Source: Planctomycetota bacterium (GTDB lineage: Bacteria; Planctomycetota; UBA1135; JAKEFM01). Taken from it: DNA of 39,907 nucleotides. The stretch lies in NCBI GenBank assembly GCA_022616055.1, contig JAKEFM010000012.1, positions 1 to 39,907 on the forward strand. Reading direction: 5' to 3'. Shown here piece after piece: positions 6,649 through 15,020 of this stretch (within the stretch, counting starts at the first letter, position 1; each line of letters begins with the position of its first letter). Position numbers and translations under genes: made by a program. The notes under the pieces are model-generated. The model was not told the origin of the DNA. It worked only from the letters and a program-made list of their open reading frames with translations, and did no database searches.

Positions 6649-8150
6649 GCGAGGAATCGGCCCGCCTCCTGGAGCGCCTGCGGGCGCTCCGCGCCCCGAG
6701 GATCGGCATCGTCGGGGACCTGATCCTCGACCGGTACGTCCGCGGCGAGGTGCACCGGATCTCCCCCGAGGCCCCGATCCAGATCTTCGAGGAGCGCGAG
6801 GAGGAGGAGCGCCTCGGCGGCGCGGGCAACGTCGTCGCGAACCTCGCGGCGATGGGCGCCCCCGTCCGCTGCGTCGGGGTCGTCGGGGGCGACGACCTCG
6901 GGCGCGCCGTCCTCGCGCGGCTGCGGTCCCTCGGGGCGGACGGCCGGGGCGTCTTCGTCGACCGTTCCCGTCCGACCCCTCGGAAGACGCGCTTCGTCGC
7001 CGGCGTGCAGCAGGTCCTGCGGGCGGATCGCGAGGAGTCGGCCCCGATCCGGGGCGCGGTCCTCCGCTCCGTCCTCCGGGCGATCCCTCGCCTGGTTCGC
7101 GCCTCCGACCTCCTCGTCCTCTCCGACTACGGGAAGGGGGTGTGCGTCGAGGAGGTCGTCGCCGCCGTCGTCGCCGCCGCGCGGCGGGCGGGGAAGAAGA
7201 TCCTCGTCGACCCCAAGGCGCTCGACTTCGCGCGTTACCGCGGCGCGCACCTGATCACCCCCAACCGGGTCGAGGCGGAGCGCGCGAGCGGGGTCTCCCT
7301 CGCGAAGCGGGCCGACCTCGACCTCGCCGCCCGGCGGCTGATCGCCCGCGCGGGGCTGGAGGCGATCGTGATCACGCTCGGCCGGGAGGGGGTCTACTAC
7401 CGGACCCGGAAGGGGGCCTCGAGGGTCATCCCGACCCAGGCGCGGGCGGTCTTCGACGTGACGGGGGCGGGGGACACGATGATCGCCCACCTCGCGCTCC
7501 ACCTCGCGGCCGGCACGCCTCTCGACGAGGCCCTCGCCCTCGCCAACGTCGCGGCGGGGATCGTCGTGGGGAAGCTCGGAGCGGCGACCGCGACCCGGGA
7601 GGAGGTCCTCGCCCACCTCTCCCCCTCCGCGGCCGAGACCGACTCGAAGGTCGTCCGCGACCGCGCCTCCCTCGACCGGCTCGCCGCGGCGTGGCGGCGC
7701 GACGGGAAGCGGATCGTCTTCACGAACGGCTGCTTCGACCTCCTCCACTCGGGGCACCTCGCCCTCCTGCGCTCGGCCCGCCGCCGCGGGGACGTCCTCG
7801 TCGTCGGCGTCAACGCCGACGCCTCCGTGCGCCGCCTCAAGGGAGCCGGCCGCCCCGTGAATCCCCTCGAGGAGCGCATGGCCGTCCTCGGCGGGCTCGC
7901 CTCCGTCGACGCCGTCGTCCCCTTCGCCGAGGACACCCCGGAGAGCCTGATCCGCCGGCTCACCCCGCATGTCCTCGTCAAGGGATCGGACTGGGCCGAG
8001 CGCGGGGTCGTCGGCCGCGAGTGGGTCGAGGCGCATGGAGGCACGGTCGTCCTCGAGGGTCTCAAGCCCGGGCGCTCGACGAGCGCGACGATCCGCAAGA
8101 TCCTCGGGCGGGAACCGGCTCGCCGGGCGGGACGTCCCCGCCGCCGATGA
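6645..8150 (+). CDS. hldE: Bifunctional heptose-7-phosphate kinase / heptose-1-phosphate adenylyltransferase (HldE)
   Basis: HldE makes ADP-heptose for the LPS core: a PfkB-type kinase forms heptose 1,7-bisphosphate and a nucleotidyltransferase later adds AMP. Both halves are present in the 501 residues. The kinase (about 1-325) has GDLILDRYVRGEV, RLGGAGNVVANLAAMGA (about 57-73) and the anion-hole DVTGAGDT (271-278). The transferase (about 340-490) has FTNGCFDLLHSGHLALL (HSGH at 368-371), VGVNAD and GRSTSATIRKI. ATG6645 overlaps the preceding stop, and the stop overlaps the next start (ATGA at 8147-8150). The GmhB phosphatase and HldD epimerase needed for the full route are not in this window. 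Confidence 0.96.
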   Translation: MSEESARLLERLRALRAPRIGIVGDLILDRYVRGEVHRISPEAPIQIFEEREEEERLGGAGNVVANLAAMGAPVRCVGVVGGDDLGRAVLARLRSLGADGRGVFVDRSRPTPRKTRFVAGVQQVLRADREESAPIRGAVLRSVLRAIPRLVRASDLLVLSDYGKGVCVEEVVAAVVAAARRAGKKILVDPKALDFARYRGAHLITPNRVEAERASGVSLAKRADLDLAARRLIARAGLEAIVITLGREGVYYRTRKGASRVIPTQARAVFDVTGAGDTMIAHLALHLAAGTPLDEALALANVAAGIVVGKLGAATATREEVLAHLSPSAAETDSKVVRDRASLDRLAAAWRRDGKRIVFTNGCFDLLHSGHLALLRSARRRGDVLVVGVNADASVRRLKGAGRPVNPLEERMAVLGGLASVDAVVPFAEDTPESLIRRLTPHVLVKGSDWAERGVVGREWVEAHGGTVVLEGLKPGRSTSATIRKILGREPARRAGRPRRR

Positions 8151-8944
8151 GCGGGGGGCCGCCGCCGGCCTCCCCCCGCGCGCTCCTCGCGGTCCTCGGG
8201 ACGCTCGCGGGCTTCGTTTCGGCCTCCCTCGGCATCGGCGGCGGCAACGTCCTCGTCCCTTCCCTCGCGGGCTTCCTCCGCGTCCCCCTCAAGCGCGCGA
8301 TCGGCACGAGCCTCTGCGTCGTCCTCCCCGTCTCGGCCCTCGCCGTCGCCCTCGAGGCCTGGAGATACCCGCAGAACCTCCTCTGGAGGGAGGCGCTCCT
8401 CCTCGCGGCCGGGTCGGTCCCGGGCACCCTCGGCGGGGCGGCCATCCTCGCGCGCATCCCCGAACGGACCCTCCGCTTCCTTTTCGCCGGGCTCCTCCTC
8501 TTCGCCGCCGCGCGCCTCCTAGGGCTCCTCGATTTCGGCGAGCACGGGACGCTCCCGCTCCTCCTCGCGATCCCCTTCGGTCTCGCCGTCGGATCCCTGT
8601 CGGGGCTCACCGCCTCCCTCTTCGGGATCGGAGGGGGGATCGTGATCGTCCCGGCGCTCGTCGGGGGGCTCGGGGTCCCCTTCCACGCGGCGCGCGCGAC
8701 CTCTCTCGCGGTGATCCTCCCGACGGCGGTGGTGGCCGTCTTGCGCCACCGCGCGATGGGGACGCCCGACCGCGCCCTCTACCTCCCCATGATCCCGACC
8801 GCCCTGCTGGGCTCGGCGGCCGGGGTCCTCGCGGTGAACGCCCTCCCGGCCCGCGAGATGCGGATCGCCTTCGGCCTCTTCCTCCTGGTCGCGGTCGTCC
8901 GCCTGCTGGCGCGGCCGGGGGAACGCGGACGGGCCCGAAGCTGA
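8147..8944 (+). CDS. TauE/SafE family membrane permease
   Basis: This 265-residue integral membrane protein belongs to the sulfite exporter TauE/SafE (former DUF81) family. It has about eight hydrophobic segments and the internal duplication typical of the family: GFVSASLGIGGGNVLVPSL near the N terminus and GLTASLFGIGGGIVIVPAL in the second half. Relatives export sulfite, sulfoacetate or related anions, but the substrate here is not known. Its start overlaps the hldE stop, so it is the last gene of the envelope operon, and the reason for its coupling to heptose synthesis is unclear. No clear hairpin terminator was seen after the stop. Confidence 0.88.
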   Translation: MSGGPPPASPRALLAVLGTLAGFVSASLGIGGGNVLVPSLAGFLRVPLKRAIGTSLCVVLPVSALAVALEAWRYPQNLLWREALLLAAGSVPGTLGGAAILARIPERTLRFLFAGLLLFAAARLLGLLDFGEHGTLPLLLAIPFGLAVGSLSGLTASLFGIGGGIVIVPALVGGLGVPFHAARATSLAVILPTAVVAVLRHRAMGTPDRALYLPMIPTALLGSAAGVLAVNALPAREMRIAFGLFLLVAVVRLLARPGERGRARS

Positions 8945-9249
8945 GTCGCCGCTCGCGATGATCGTCCGTCCTCTCGGCGGGACGGCGAGGTCGGGCCATT
9001 CCCGACCGGGCGGTCGGCGCGTCGTTTGCGGACATTGGAATCGCCTCAGCTCCGTTCGCCTCCGATGCTTCGCGTCACGCCACCGTTGTTCGACGTTCCC
9101 GGGATCGCTCGGAATCGAGCCGATCCCGGCGAGACCCCTCGGGGACCGCGCGATCGGACCCGGCCGGGCCCTCCCCTCCAGCCGCGGGGGCTCGGTCATC
9201 CGCCCACTCGGTCGGCCCATTCGCGCTGCCCATAGCGCGGTCCTGACCT
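8945..9249. other. Convergent intergenic region, no gene seen
   Basis: These 305 bases lie between the end of the permease gene (plus) and the end of the beta-helix gene (minus). Several open frames cross it on both strands, but all have the Arg/Pro/Gly-rich composition of shadow frames. No convincing terminator or RNA gene was recognised. Confidence 0.5.
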
Positions 9250-10632
9250 CTACAGCAGGACGAGCGGGACCGCCGGCCCGAGGCTCAGCCCGGTCGCGTC
9301 CTGAGTCGCGGGCTGGAGGAACAGGACAGCCGTCGAGAGCGACGGGTCGGGAGGCACGCCGATCGAGATCGAGGCCGCCCCGGACGAGTCGAGCGTCCCC
9401 GAGAAGGGGACGACGAGCGTAGCGAAATCGAGGAGCAGCGGCCCTCCGACTCCGGCGATCGGGAGGAAGCCGGGCGCCCCTGCCGCGCCGACGAGGTACG
9501 GGCTGCTCGGCGCCCCCCTCACGTCGAGCGAGACGACGCTTCCCGGGCTCGCGAGCGCGGGGCTCGCGCCCAGGGAAGGGAGAGGAGCAGTGGCGGCGAG
9601 GACCGTCGAACCACCGACGGCCGATCCGGGCGCGCTCGTGCAGGGGCCGGGCGGTGTGCCGACGCCCGCACCTGGCAGCAAGTTGAGATCCGGGGCTCGG
9701 AGGACGCTTGCCCCCGCCGCACTGATCGCGTTCCCTCCGGGTCCCGAAGGACACGGGGGAAAGCAGCCGCATCCGCCTCCCGCCCCGTCTCCCCCCGCCG
9801 CGAACGCCCCGGGACCGGCCGCGATCCTGACGGAGGCTCCGCTCGTGGCCTCGAGCCCGTGCCCTCCCCCCTCCCCATAGGAGCCCCCCAAGAAGCTGCA
9901 GGTGGACACAGTCACGCCGTCGGCACCCTGGAGCCCCGTCCGCGCGACGAGGGCCTGTGCCGGTCCGTCGACCTGGAATGCGCTCGACGTCGGGATCCCG
10001 ATGACGGAGGAGTCGTTCAAGGAGACGTTGGTTCCGGCCGCCCAGATCGCCTCGTGCACGCAGGGCACCCCACAGCACGGGATTGAGAGGGTGCCGCACG
10101 GGAAAGGCGGCGCCGTCACGACGACGTGATCGAGGATCACAGCCGCCGAGGAGGCTGCCTGGATCCCCCTCCCCTGGTGTCCCGGATCGATCTCGAGATT
10201 CGAGAGCGCGACAGGTCCTGCGCAGTTCGTCACCGCCATGGCGGGGACCGGCATCGTTCCGGCGCAGGTCGGCCCGGGATCCGACACGATGACCCTCATC
10301 CCCGCGACCAGGGCGAAACCGGCCCCGGCGATCCCGGCGATGGCCACCGGGCTCGTGCTGGTCGAGAAGATCGTCGACTGCGGCCCGCTCACGATGACCA
10401 TGGAAGGGCCGACCCCGAGGACCCGGAGGGCCTTGTCCAGGACGAACGGAGGGTAGAAGCCCGCCATCACGAGGACCGTGTCCCCCGGCGCAGCGGCGTC
10501 GATAGCGCCCTGGATCGTCGTGAACTGACCCCCCCCACCCGGGGGGGAGACCGTATGGACGGTCGCCTCCGACGTCCGAGCGAGGAGGAGCGGGGCGAGG
10601 AAGGAGGCGCAGAGCGAGAAGGTCCGGACCAT
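9250..10632 (-). CDS. Secreted parallel beta-helix-like protein
   Basis: ATG10632 is chosen because GGAGGT lies five bases upstream on the minus strand; a start nine codons earlier would lack this. The 460 residues begin with a signal peptide (VRTFSLCASFLAPLLLARTSEA). Next comes FTTIQGAIDAAAPGDTVLVMAGFY, the opening of right-handed beta-helix (pectate-lyase-like/NosD-like) proteins, in which Q-x-AID-AA-GDTV-V is characteristic. Gly/Ala/Ser-rich repeats with scattered Cys pairs follow, then a C-terminal beta-rich domain ending VPPDPSLSTAVLFLQPA. That ending resembles those of two other secreted proteins here (ends at 12801 and 34434). No catalytic residues are assigned. It is probably a surface or exported protein of unknown role. 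Confidence 0.8.
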   Translation of the reverse strand: MVRTFSLCASFLAPLLLARTSEATVHTVSPPGGGGQFTTIQGAIDAAAPGDTVLVMAGFYPPFVLDKALRVLGVGPSMVIVSGPQSTIFSTSTSPVAIAGIAGAGFALVAGMRVIVSDPGPTCAGTMPVPAMAVTNCAGPVALSNLEIDPGHQGRGIQAASSAAVILDHVVVTAPPFPCGTLSIPCCGVPCVHEAIWAAGTNVSLNDSSVIGIPTSSAFQVDGPAQALVARTGLQGADGVTVSTCSFLGGSYGEGGGHGLEATSGASVRIAAGPGAFAAGGDGAGGGCGCFPPCPSGPGGNAISAAGASVLRAPDLNLLPGAGVGTPPGPCTSAPGSAVGGSTVLAATAPLPSLGASPALASPGSVVSLDVRGAPSSPYLVGAAGAPGFLPIAGVGGPLLLDFATLVVPFSGTLDSSGAASISIGVPPDPSLSTAVLFLQPATQDATGLSLGPAVPLVLL

Positions 10633-10864
10633 GAACCACCTCCGGGCGCCGGGGACCACTGGACATCGGAGCCCGAGCCTGCAGGCGCCGAGATCGGGTT
10701 CCTCGGATCATGTCGCCCCGCCGCGTTTCTGCAACAGGGGGAGCGGCGCGATGGAGGGGAGGGGCGACCGCTCCCGTGGACGGATCGCCGGAGAAACGGG
10801 TCCTCTGCAGGATCCCACCGCCCCCCTTCGGCGCCGGCGGCGGGGAGTGACGAGGTCGCGCGTC

Positions 10865-11222
10865 ATGTGCCTCGTCGGGGCCGCAGTCTTCGGCGCTGCC
10901 CCGCAGGCTCCGCCGGGCCCCGAGTTCCCGAGGAGTCGCGAGCGCGTGTGGTTCGCCCGCCCGACGAGAGAGGACCTCGATACGAACCTCCGCAAGGGAG
11001 TGGCGAGCGAAGGGGTCAATCGGCTCGACGTGCTCGTGCCGCCGGGAGGGAACGCCGAGCGGTTCATGGTCGAGGTCGAAATGCGGGCGCTCTCGGAGCT
11101 CGCCCTCCAAATCCTCCCCCAAGCAGGGGCATCGCCTGCAGATCGGGAACCTGGGCGCCCCCTCGGCTCCGATCCTCGATCGGGTGAGGAAGGCGGGGAT
11201 CGAGGCGCGCGAAGCCCGGTGA
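10865..11222 (+). pseudogene. Probable frameshifted remnant of an unidentified gene
   Basis: From ATG10865 one frame reads with strongly coding-like codon use through REDLDTNLRKGVASEGVNRL and FMVEVEMRALSELALQ to about 11115, then turns into Pro/Arg-rich noise. From about 11126 the next frame (+1) reads sensibly as HRLQIGNLGAPSAPILDRV to a TGA at 11220-11222. The switch falls at a run of five C. This looks like one gene broken by a single-base indel. I do not recognise the family. The remaining intergenic sequence from 10633 to 11318 shows nothing else that I can support. Confidence 0.35.
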
Positions 11223-11318
11223 ACGTAGGGGGGAGCGGGGCCTCGACGGGCGATCGACGTGGTTCGTTTTCGCGGGGCGCCCCCGGGTCCCCGCGCGGGG
11301 CGGGTCCCGCTCCCCGAG

Positions 11319-11528
11319 TCACAGTTTCGCGGCGATCGCCTTGAGGATCTGCCGGGTGTGGTACTCGATCTTCTCGCGGATCTCGGGGTCCTTCAGCAGG
11401 TCCTCGACCCATCTCGAGATCTGGGTGTAGGTCTCGTCCCGGAGCGCAGCGACGACATTCCCCGCGACGATCTGGCGCATGAGCGCGCCATTCGCCCGCC
11501 GGCTCCGCCTGATCTTTCGCGCCTTCAT
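11319..11528 (-). CDS. Small hypothetical protein, 69 residues
   Basis: This short ORF has a balanced composition and GC-rich third positions typical of real genes here: an Arg/Lys-rich N terminus (KARKIRRSRR), then a predominantly helical stretch (ISRWVEDLLKDPEIREKIEY) and a basic end. No signal peptide, membrane helix or known domain is visible, and no strong ribosome site precedes ATG11528. It lies among degraded genes, so it could itself be a remnant. I do not recognise it; function unknown. Confidence 0.45.
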   Translation of the reverse strand: MKARKIRRSRRANGALMRQIVAGNVVAALRDETYTQISRWVEDLLKDPEIREKIEYHTRQILKAIAAKL

Positions 11529-11718
11529 CGTCCGCGGCCGGGAAGCCCGGGGGCCCCGGTCGACGTGGCGATTCTACGGCCGGAGGTTCGCGCAGGGGCA
11601 CGCCGAGGCCCTCGTCCTCCGGGGAAGCCCTTCGAGGCTGTCGCGAGCGGGAGAGGGAGCAGGGTTCGCCGCCCGTGCGCGGCGGGATCGGGCCTCGCTA
11701 GACTCCGCCCGACCCGAC

Positions 11719-12531
11719 GTGCCCCGCGACAAGCACCTCTTCGTCAAGGACGCCCTCCTCGTCTCGCTCGCACCCCCGAAGGTCGTCGAGGGGCACCTCC
11801 GCATCGAGGAAGGCCGGATCGTCGAGGCGGGGCCCCGGATCGGGATCCGGTCCGGCGACTCCGTCGTCGATCGGTGGGGGAAGCCGGTCCTCCCGGGCTT
11901 CGTCCTGGCGCCCTTCGCTCTCGCGAGTTCCCTGGATGGCGGCGGACGTCGGGCGCTCGAGAAGTGGGAGATCGCGCCCCGCGCGACCCTCGCCCTCCTC
12001 GAAGCCCTCTCCTGCGGCGTGACCGCGGTCCGGCTAGTCCCGCCGCCGCTCCAGCCGGAGGAGGGCGCGCTCGAGGAGTTCGATCGGGCGTTCCGCGCGG
12101 CGGGAATCCGGGGCGTCGTGGTCACGGGGTCCCCCGATGGCGGGCCGGAGGCCTCCTCGCCGGATCCGACCGAGCGGCTGCGCCTCGCGGCCGCGAGGGC
12201 CCAGGGGATCCCCACGTGGGATCCGATCCACGCCCTGGCCGAGGGGTACGCCTGGGTCCGGGAGCGCTTCGGGCTCTCCCTCGGCGCGATCGAGCCGGGA
12301 GTTCCCGCCGACCTCGTCTTCCTCGACTACGTCCCGGCCGAGCCGATCCGGGGGGAGAACCTCGCGGGGCACCTCCTCGCGATCTCCTCCCGCCACGTCG
12401 AGGGGGTGATGGTCGCGGGGAAGGCGCTCTATCGCCGCCGCGAGCCGGTATTCCCCGTCGACCGCGACGAGTGCGTCGCTCTCCTCGCCCGCGAACCGGA
12501 GAGGGCGGCTCCCCCGGCGCGGCCTGCCTGA
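11719..12531 (+). CDS. Amidohydrolase-like protein lacking most of the catalytic barrel (SsnA-like)
   Basis: GTG11719 starts 270 residues that open like a composite-domain amidohydrolase: DALLVSLAPPKVVEGHLRIE, GRIVEAGP, then VVDRWGKPVLPGFV. They end like the SsnA/chlorohydrolase group: SLGAIEPGVPADLVFLDYVP and ENLAGHLLAISSRHVEGVM. The family is normally about 430-450 residues. The HTH metal motif expected after LPGFV is APFALAS here, and the strand after SCGVTAV reads RLVPPP where relatives carry His residues. About 150 residues of the barrel, with the remaining metal ligands, are absent between about 155 and 170. It should be catalytically dead: a decaying gene or a repurposed pseudoenzyme. 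An earlier start at 11479 would add only Arg-rich sequence unlike the family. Confidence 0.6.
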   Translation: MPRDKHLFVKDALLVSLAPPKVVEGHLRIEEGRIVEAGPRIGIRSGDSVVDRWGKPVLPGFVLAPFALASSLDGGGRRALEKWEIAPRATLALLEALSCGVTAVRLVPPPLQPEEGALEEFDRAFRAAGIRGVVVTGSPDGGPEASSPDPTERLRLAAARAQGIPTWDPIHALAEGYAWVRERFGLSLGAIEPGVPADLVFLDYVPAEPIRGENLAGHLLAISSRHVEGVMVAGKALYRRREPVFPVDRDECVALLAREPERAAPPARPA

Positions 12532-12541
12532 ACCGCTCCGC

Positions 12542-12604
12542 TCAGGGTCCGACCTCCGCCAGCTCCGCGACGACCCTCTCGAGACCAGCGGCGCCATGCG
12601 CGAG
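12542..12604 (-). pseudogene. C-terminal remnant of an M28 peptidase gene
   Basis: On the minus strand these bases encode LLAHGAAGLERVVAELAEVGP and a stop. The last 14 residues are identical to the C terminus of the intact M28 peptidase at 19018-20094, and the preceding seven are partly alike (LA, then A). The upstream sequence does not match. This is the 3' end of a lost paralogue, or of a duplication. Confidence 0.6.
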
Positions 12605-12718
12605 TAGGCTCTGCCGGGGAGGGGAGACCCGCCTTCCCGTCCAGCGCAAGGAGCGCCTCTCGCTCCTGCGCGGAGGACCGTTCGGGGAATGGAGTTGAGG
12701 GGCTCCGGGTGGGGCGCG

Positions 12719-12777
12719 CCGGCGAGCCTCGCCGGGGACGACGCCCGTCGACGAAGGGAGGCGCGACTCGCGCCTCC
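12719..12777 (-). terminator. Two palindromes after the FG-GAP gene, possible terminators
   Basis: Perfect inverted repeats CCGGCGAG-C-CTCGCCGG (12719-12735) and GGAGGCGCGA-C-TCGCGCCTCC (12757-12777) lie just downstream of the stop of the minus-strand FG-GAP gene. They could end its transcript, but no convincing T-run follows either of them. Confidence 0.35.
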
Positions 12778-12800
12778 GGGGGGCGTCCCCGTCCTCCGGG

Positions 12801-14582
12801 TTAGAGCACGAGATCGACGGCGTCGGACATCGAACCGGGGATGGCATTCGGGCCCGGATCGACGACGTACCACTGGCCGTAGACGTGCATTCCGACTAGC
12901 GACGGGTCCATGGGACACGGAGTTGCGACGTACGCGACACCGTCGCCGGCCAAGCCGGCTTTCCCTGTCGTCGGCACGTAGAAGAAGAAGTCCGGGGCGA
13001 CGGCGAGGGTGCAGCCGCCGAGACCGAGGGCGGCAAGCGACGCGGGAAGCGCGACGGCCGGACCTCCGGGCCCCATGCTCCAGATCGAGTTCGAGAAGCC
13101 GAAGAGGAAGACGGCTAAGGTGCCCCCCCGGACCTTCGACGCGAGGAATCCGGTCGCCGGGTTCCCGGTGTTCGCGAGGGGGAGCCCCCCGAGAACGGAG
13201 ATACCGGGGACGATCGCTCCGCCGCTCGCATTGCATCCCGTCCCGAACGTTCCCGATCCATTCGGAAGGGGGACTCCGATCGAGAGCACGCTCGCTCGCC
13301 CCGCGTCCGCCATGACACCCACCATGGCGTTGCTCGCGCCCATCGCGAGGACGTCCGTCAGGCCGTTACCGTCCTCGTCCGTGCTCCCCGCGACGGCGAC
13401 GGGGTCGCCGGTTCCGCCCGCCCCCAGGGTCCCGGGGAAGCGGAAGAGTTGCTGCGCCGGGAGGCTCGCCGGAGACCAGACCGTCGCCTCCCCGGAGGGC
13501 GATGCCCCCACCATGAGGTCGTCGAGGCCGTCTCCGTTCACGTCGCAGACATTGGCCAACGTCCCTACCAGGAACGAGGAGCCCGGCAAGACATCAAGGA
13601 TCGATTCGTCGGCTCCGGACCTGATCTCCACCTGGTTCAGCTCGGGAAGCGCCACCGCGAGGTCGGGGATCGAGTCGGCATTCACATCCTCGAGACGGGC
13701 GACCGCGCTCCCGAACGTCCATCCGAACGAGGCCTGGATGACGCCATCGTTTGTGAGGGGGGGCGAGGGGGGAATCGAGAGGGGACTCCCCGAGAACCCG
13801 GAGAAGATGTGCACCTGGCCAGGCACGCAGGAGCACGCGCAGTTGAATGGAGAGCCGACGGCCACTTCCTGGATTCCATCCCCGTCCAGGTCGCCCAAGG
13901 CCTCCACGACGCGGCCGAAGAAACTGCATGGATTCCCGATCACGGGTCCACCCCAGAGGGGATTCCCTGTCTGTCCATCGAAAGCGAAGGCGCGCTGCGC
14001 GCCGGGAGCGCCGACGAGGACATCCGGGACGTTGTTGCCGTCCAGGTCTCCGATCCCGGCCACCGAGTAGCCGAACTCGGCGCCGGTGGTTCCATTCAGG
14101 ACGTGGATCGAAGTGTTGGTCTCCCCGGCCACCACGTAGGCGCGCCCGCCCGGGGCCGCCCCGGGGGACCCGACGACGAAGTCCGGGACTCCGCCGCCGT
14201 TCACGTCGCCGAGCCTGGCCACCGAGAAGCCGAACTGGTCGCCGCCGGTGGAAGAGGCGGAAGTGAAGAGGACCGACGCCGTCCACCCGTCATGGATGGT
14301 CAGCCGGCCGGCGTTGGCGGCCGGCGGAAAGCCCAAGCCCGGCGTGCCGGGCGCCCCGACGGCGAAGTCGGCGAATCCGTCTCCGTTGACGTCACCCAGG
14401 CCGGCGACGGAGAAGCCGAACAGGACGGAGGCCTGCGGGAATTGCGCGCTCAACTGCCGGACGGGGCAGAGCGGGGCCTGGGCGTTCGCCCCCGCCACCA
14501 TGAGCAGTGCCGGAAGAGGAAGGAGCGCGGCTCCGAGGAGCCCTGCGGAGTTCAGGTTCGTTCGGCGGGCGTGGTTACGCAT
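12801..14582 (-). CDS. Secreted FG-GAP (integrin-alpha-like) repeat protein
   Basis: The 593 residues begin with a signal peptide (LNSAGLLGAALLPLPALLMVAGANAQA). Five canonical FG-GAP repeats follow, plus two weaker ones, such as FGFSVAGLGDVNGDGFADF, FGYSVAGIGDLDGNNVPD and FGSAVARLEDVNADSIPD. The DxNxDGxxD loops should bind calcium, and the repeats should form a beta-propeller. The last 150 or so residues are a separate domain with four Cys (GTGCNASG, GGCTLAVAP, ATPCPMDPSLVGM). Its PMDPSLVG segment resembles the ends of the beta-helix and matrixin-like proteins in this window. A surface-adhesion or structural role is inferred. The gene sits downstream of a lone sigma region-4 gene on the same strand. 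Confidence 0.9.
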   Translation of the reverse strand: MRNHARRTNLNSAGLLGAALLPLPALLMVAGANAQAPLCPVRQLSAQFPQASVLFGFSVAGLGDVNGDGFADFAVGAPGTPGLGFPPAANAGRLTIHDGWTASVLFTSASSTGGDQFGFSVARLGDVNGGGVPDFVVGSPGAAPGGRAYVVAGETNTSIHVLNGTTGAEFGYSVAGIGDLDGNNVPDVLVGAPGAQRAFAFDGQTGNPLWGGPVIGNPCSFFGRVVEALGDLDGDGIQEVAVGSPFNCACSCVPGQVHIFSGFSGSPLSIPPSPPLTNDGVIQASFGWTFGSAVARLEDVNADSIPDLAVALPELNQVEIRSGADESILDVLPGSSFLVGTLANVCDVNGDGLDDLMVGASPSGEATVWSPASLPAQQLFRFPGTLGAGGTGDPVAVAGSTDEDGNGLTDVLAMGASNAMVGVMADAGRASVLSIGVPLPNGSGTFGTGCNASGGAIVPGISVLGGLPLANTGNPATGFLASKVRGGTLAVFLFGFSNSIWSMGPGGPAVALPASLAALGLGGCTLAVAPDFFFYVPTTGKAGLAGDGVAYVATPCPMDPSLVGMHVYGQWYVVDPGPNAIPGSMSDAVDLVL

Positions 14583-14693
14583 GGCATGAGTCCTCTCGGT
14601 CGTGCTTTCGAGCGAGGCAGGTGACGGTCGCTGAGGAGTCCTATCGCAGGGGAACCGTTCCGCGTGCCACGGTCGGGGGGTAGCCGGGGAGGG

Positions 14694-15020
14694 TCACTCG
14701 TCCGTCGATCCGGACCGGGGGCTCTCATCCAGCCGGCCGCACCCGCGGTCCGAGAGATCCTGCCGCGCTGCGATCTCCCGGACCAGTTGAGCCCGGATCC
14801 GTAGGAGCGCAGACCGGACGGCCGCGCACTCCGAACCGATTCGACGGGCGACCTCCTCCGCCCCGAGGGCTTCGACCTCGGAGAGCCTACAGATCTCCCA
14901 GTCGAGCTGGGAGAGGACGCGCCTCGAGAGATCCGACAGTCGCTCGGGCGTCCTCCGTGCGAGGGGCGGCCGGTCGGTGGGTGCCCGAACTTCGGGAGAG
15001 TCCGTGGCGGTCAAGGCCAC
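14694..15020 (-). CDS. Stand-alone sigma-70 region 4-like protein
   Basis: This 108-residue protein contains only a region 4 helix-turn-helix: LSDLSRRVLSQLDWEICRL, then VEALGAEEVARRIGSE and AAVRSALLRIRAQLVREIA. It aligns well with the C terminus of the sigma factor at 18259-18912 (SSEEIARRIGST, AVRSRVRRIRERLVRELA), so it is a paralogue. Region 2 is missing, and no matching sequence is seen in the 330 bases upstream. It may be a decayed sigma gene next to the FG-GAP gene, or a genuine small DNA- or polymerase-binding regulator. The GTG start at 15020 is uncertain. Confidence 0.55.
   Translation of the reverse strand: MALTATDSPEVRAPTDRPPLARRTPERLSDLSRRVLSQLDWEICRLSEVEALGAEEVARRIGSECAAVRSALLRIRAQLVREIAARQDLSDRGCGRLDESPRSGSTDE

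Noticed and set aside
11479..11718. Upstream extension of the amidohydrolase-like gene to ATG11479
   Set aside because: The added 80 residues are Arg-rich and unlike the family, which begins near GTG11719. They also overlap the more coding-like minus-strand small ORF.
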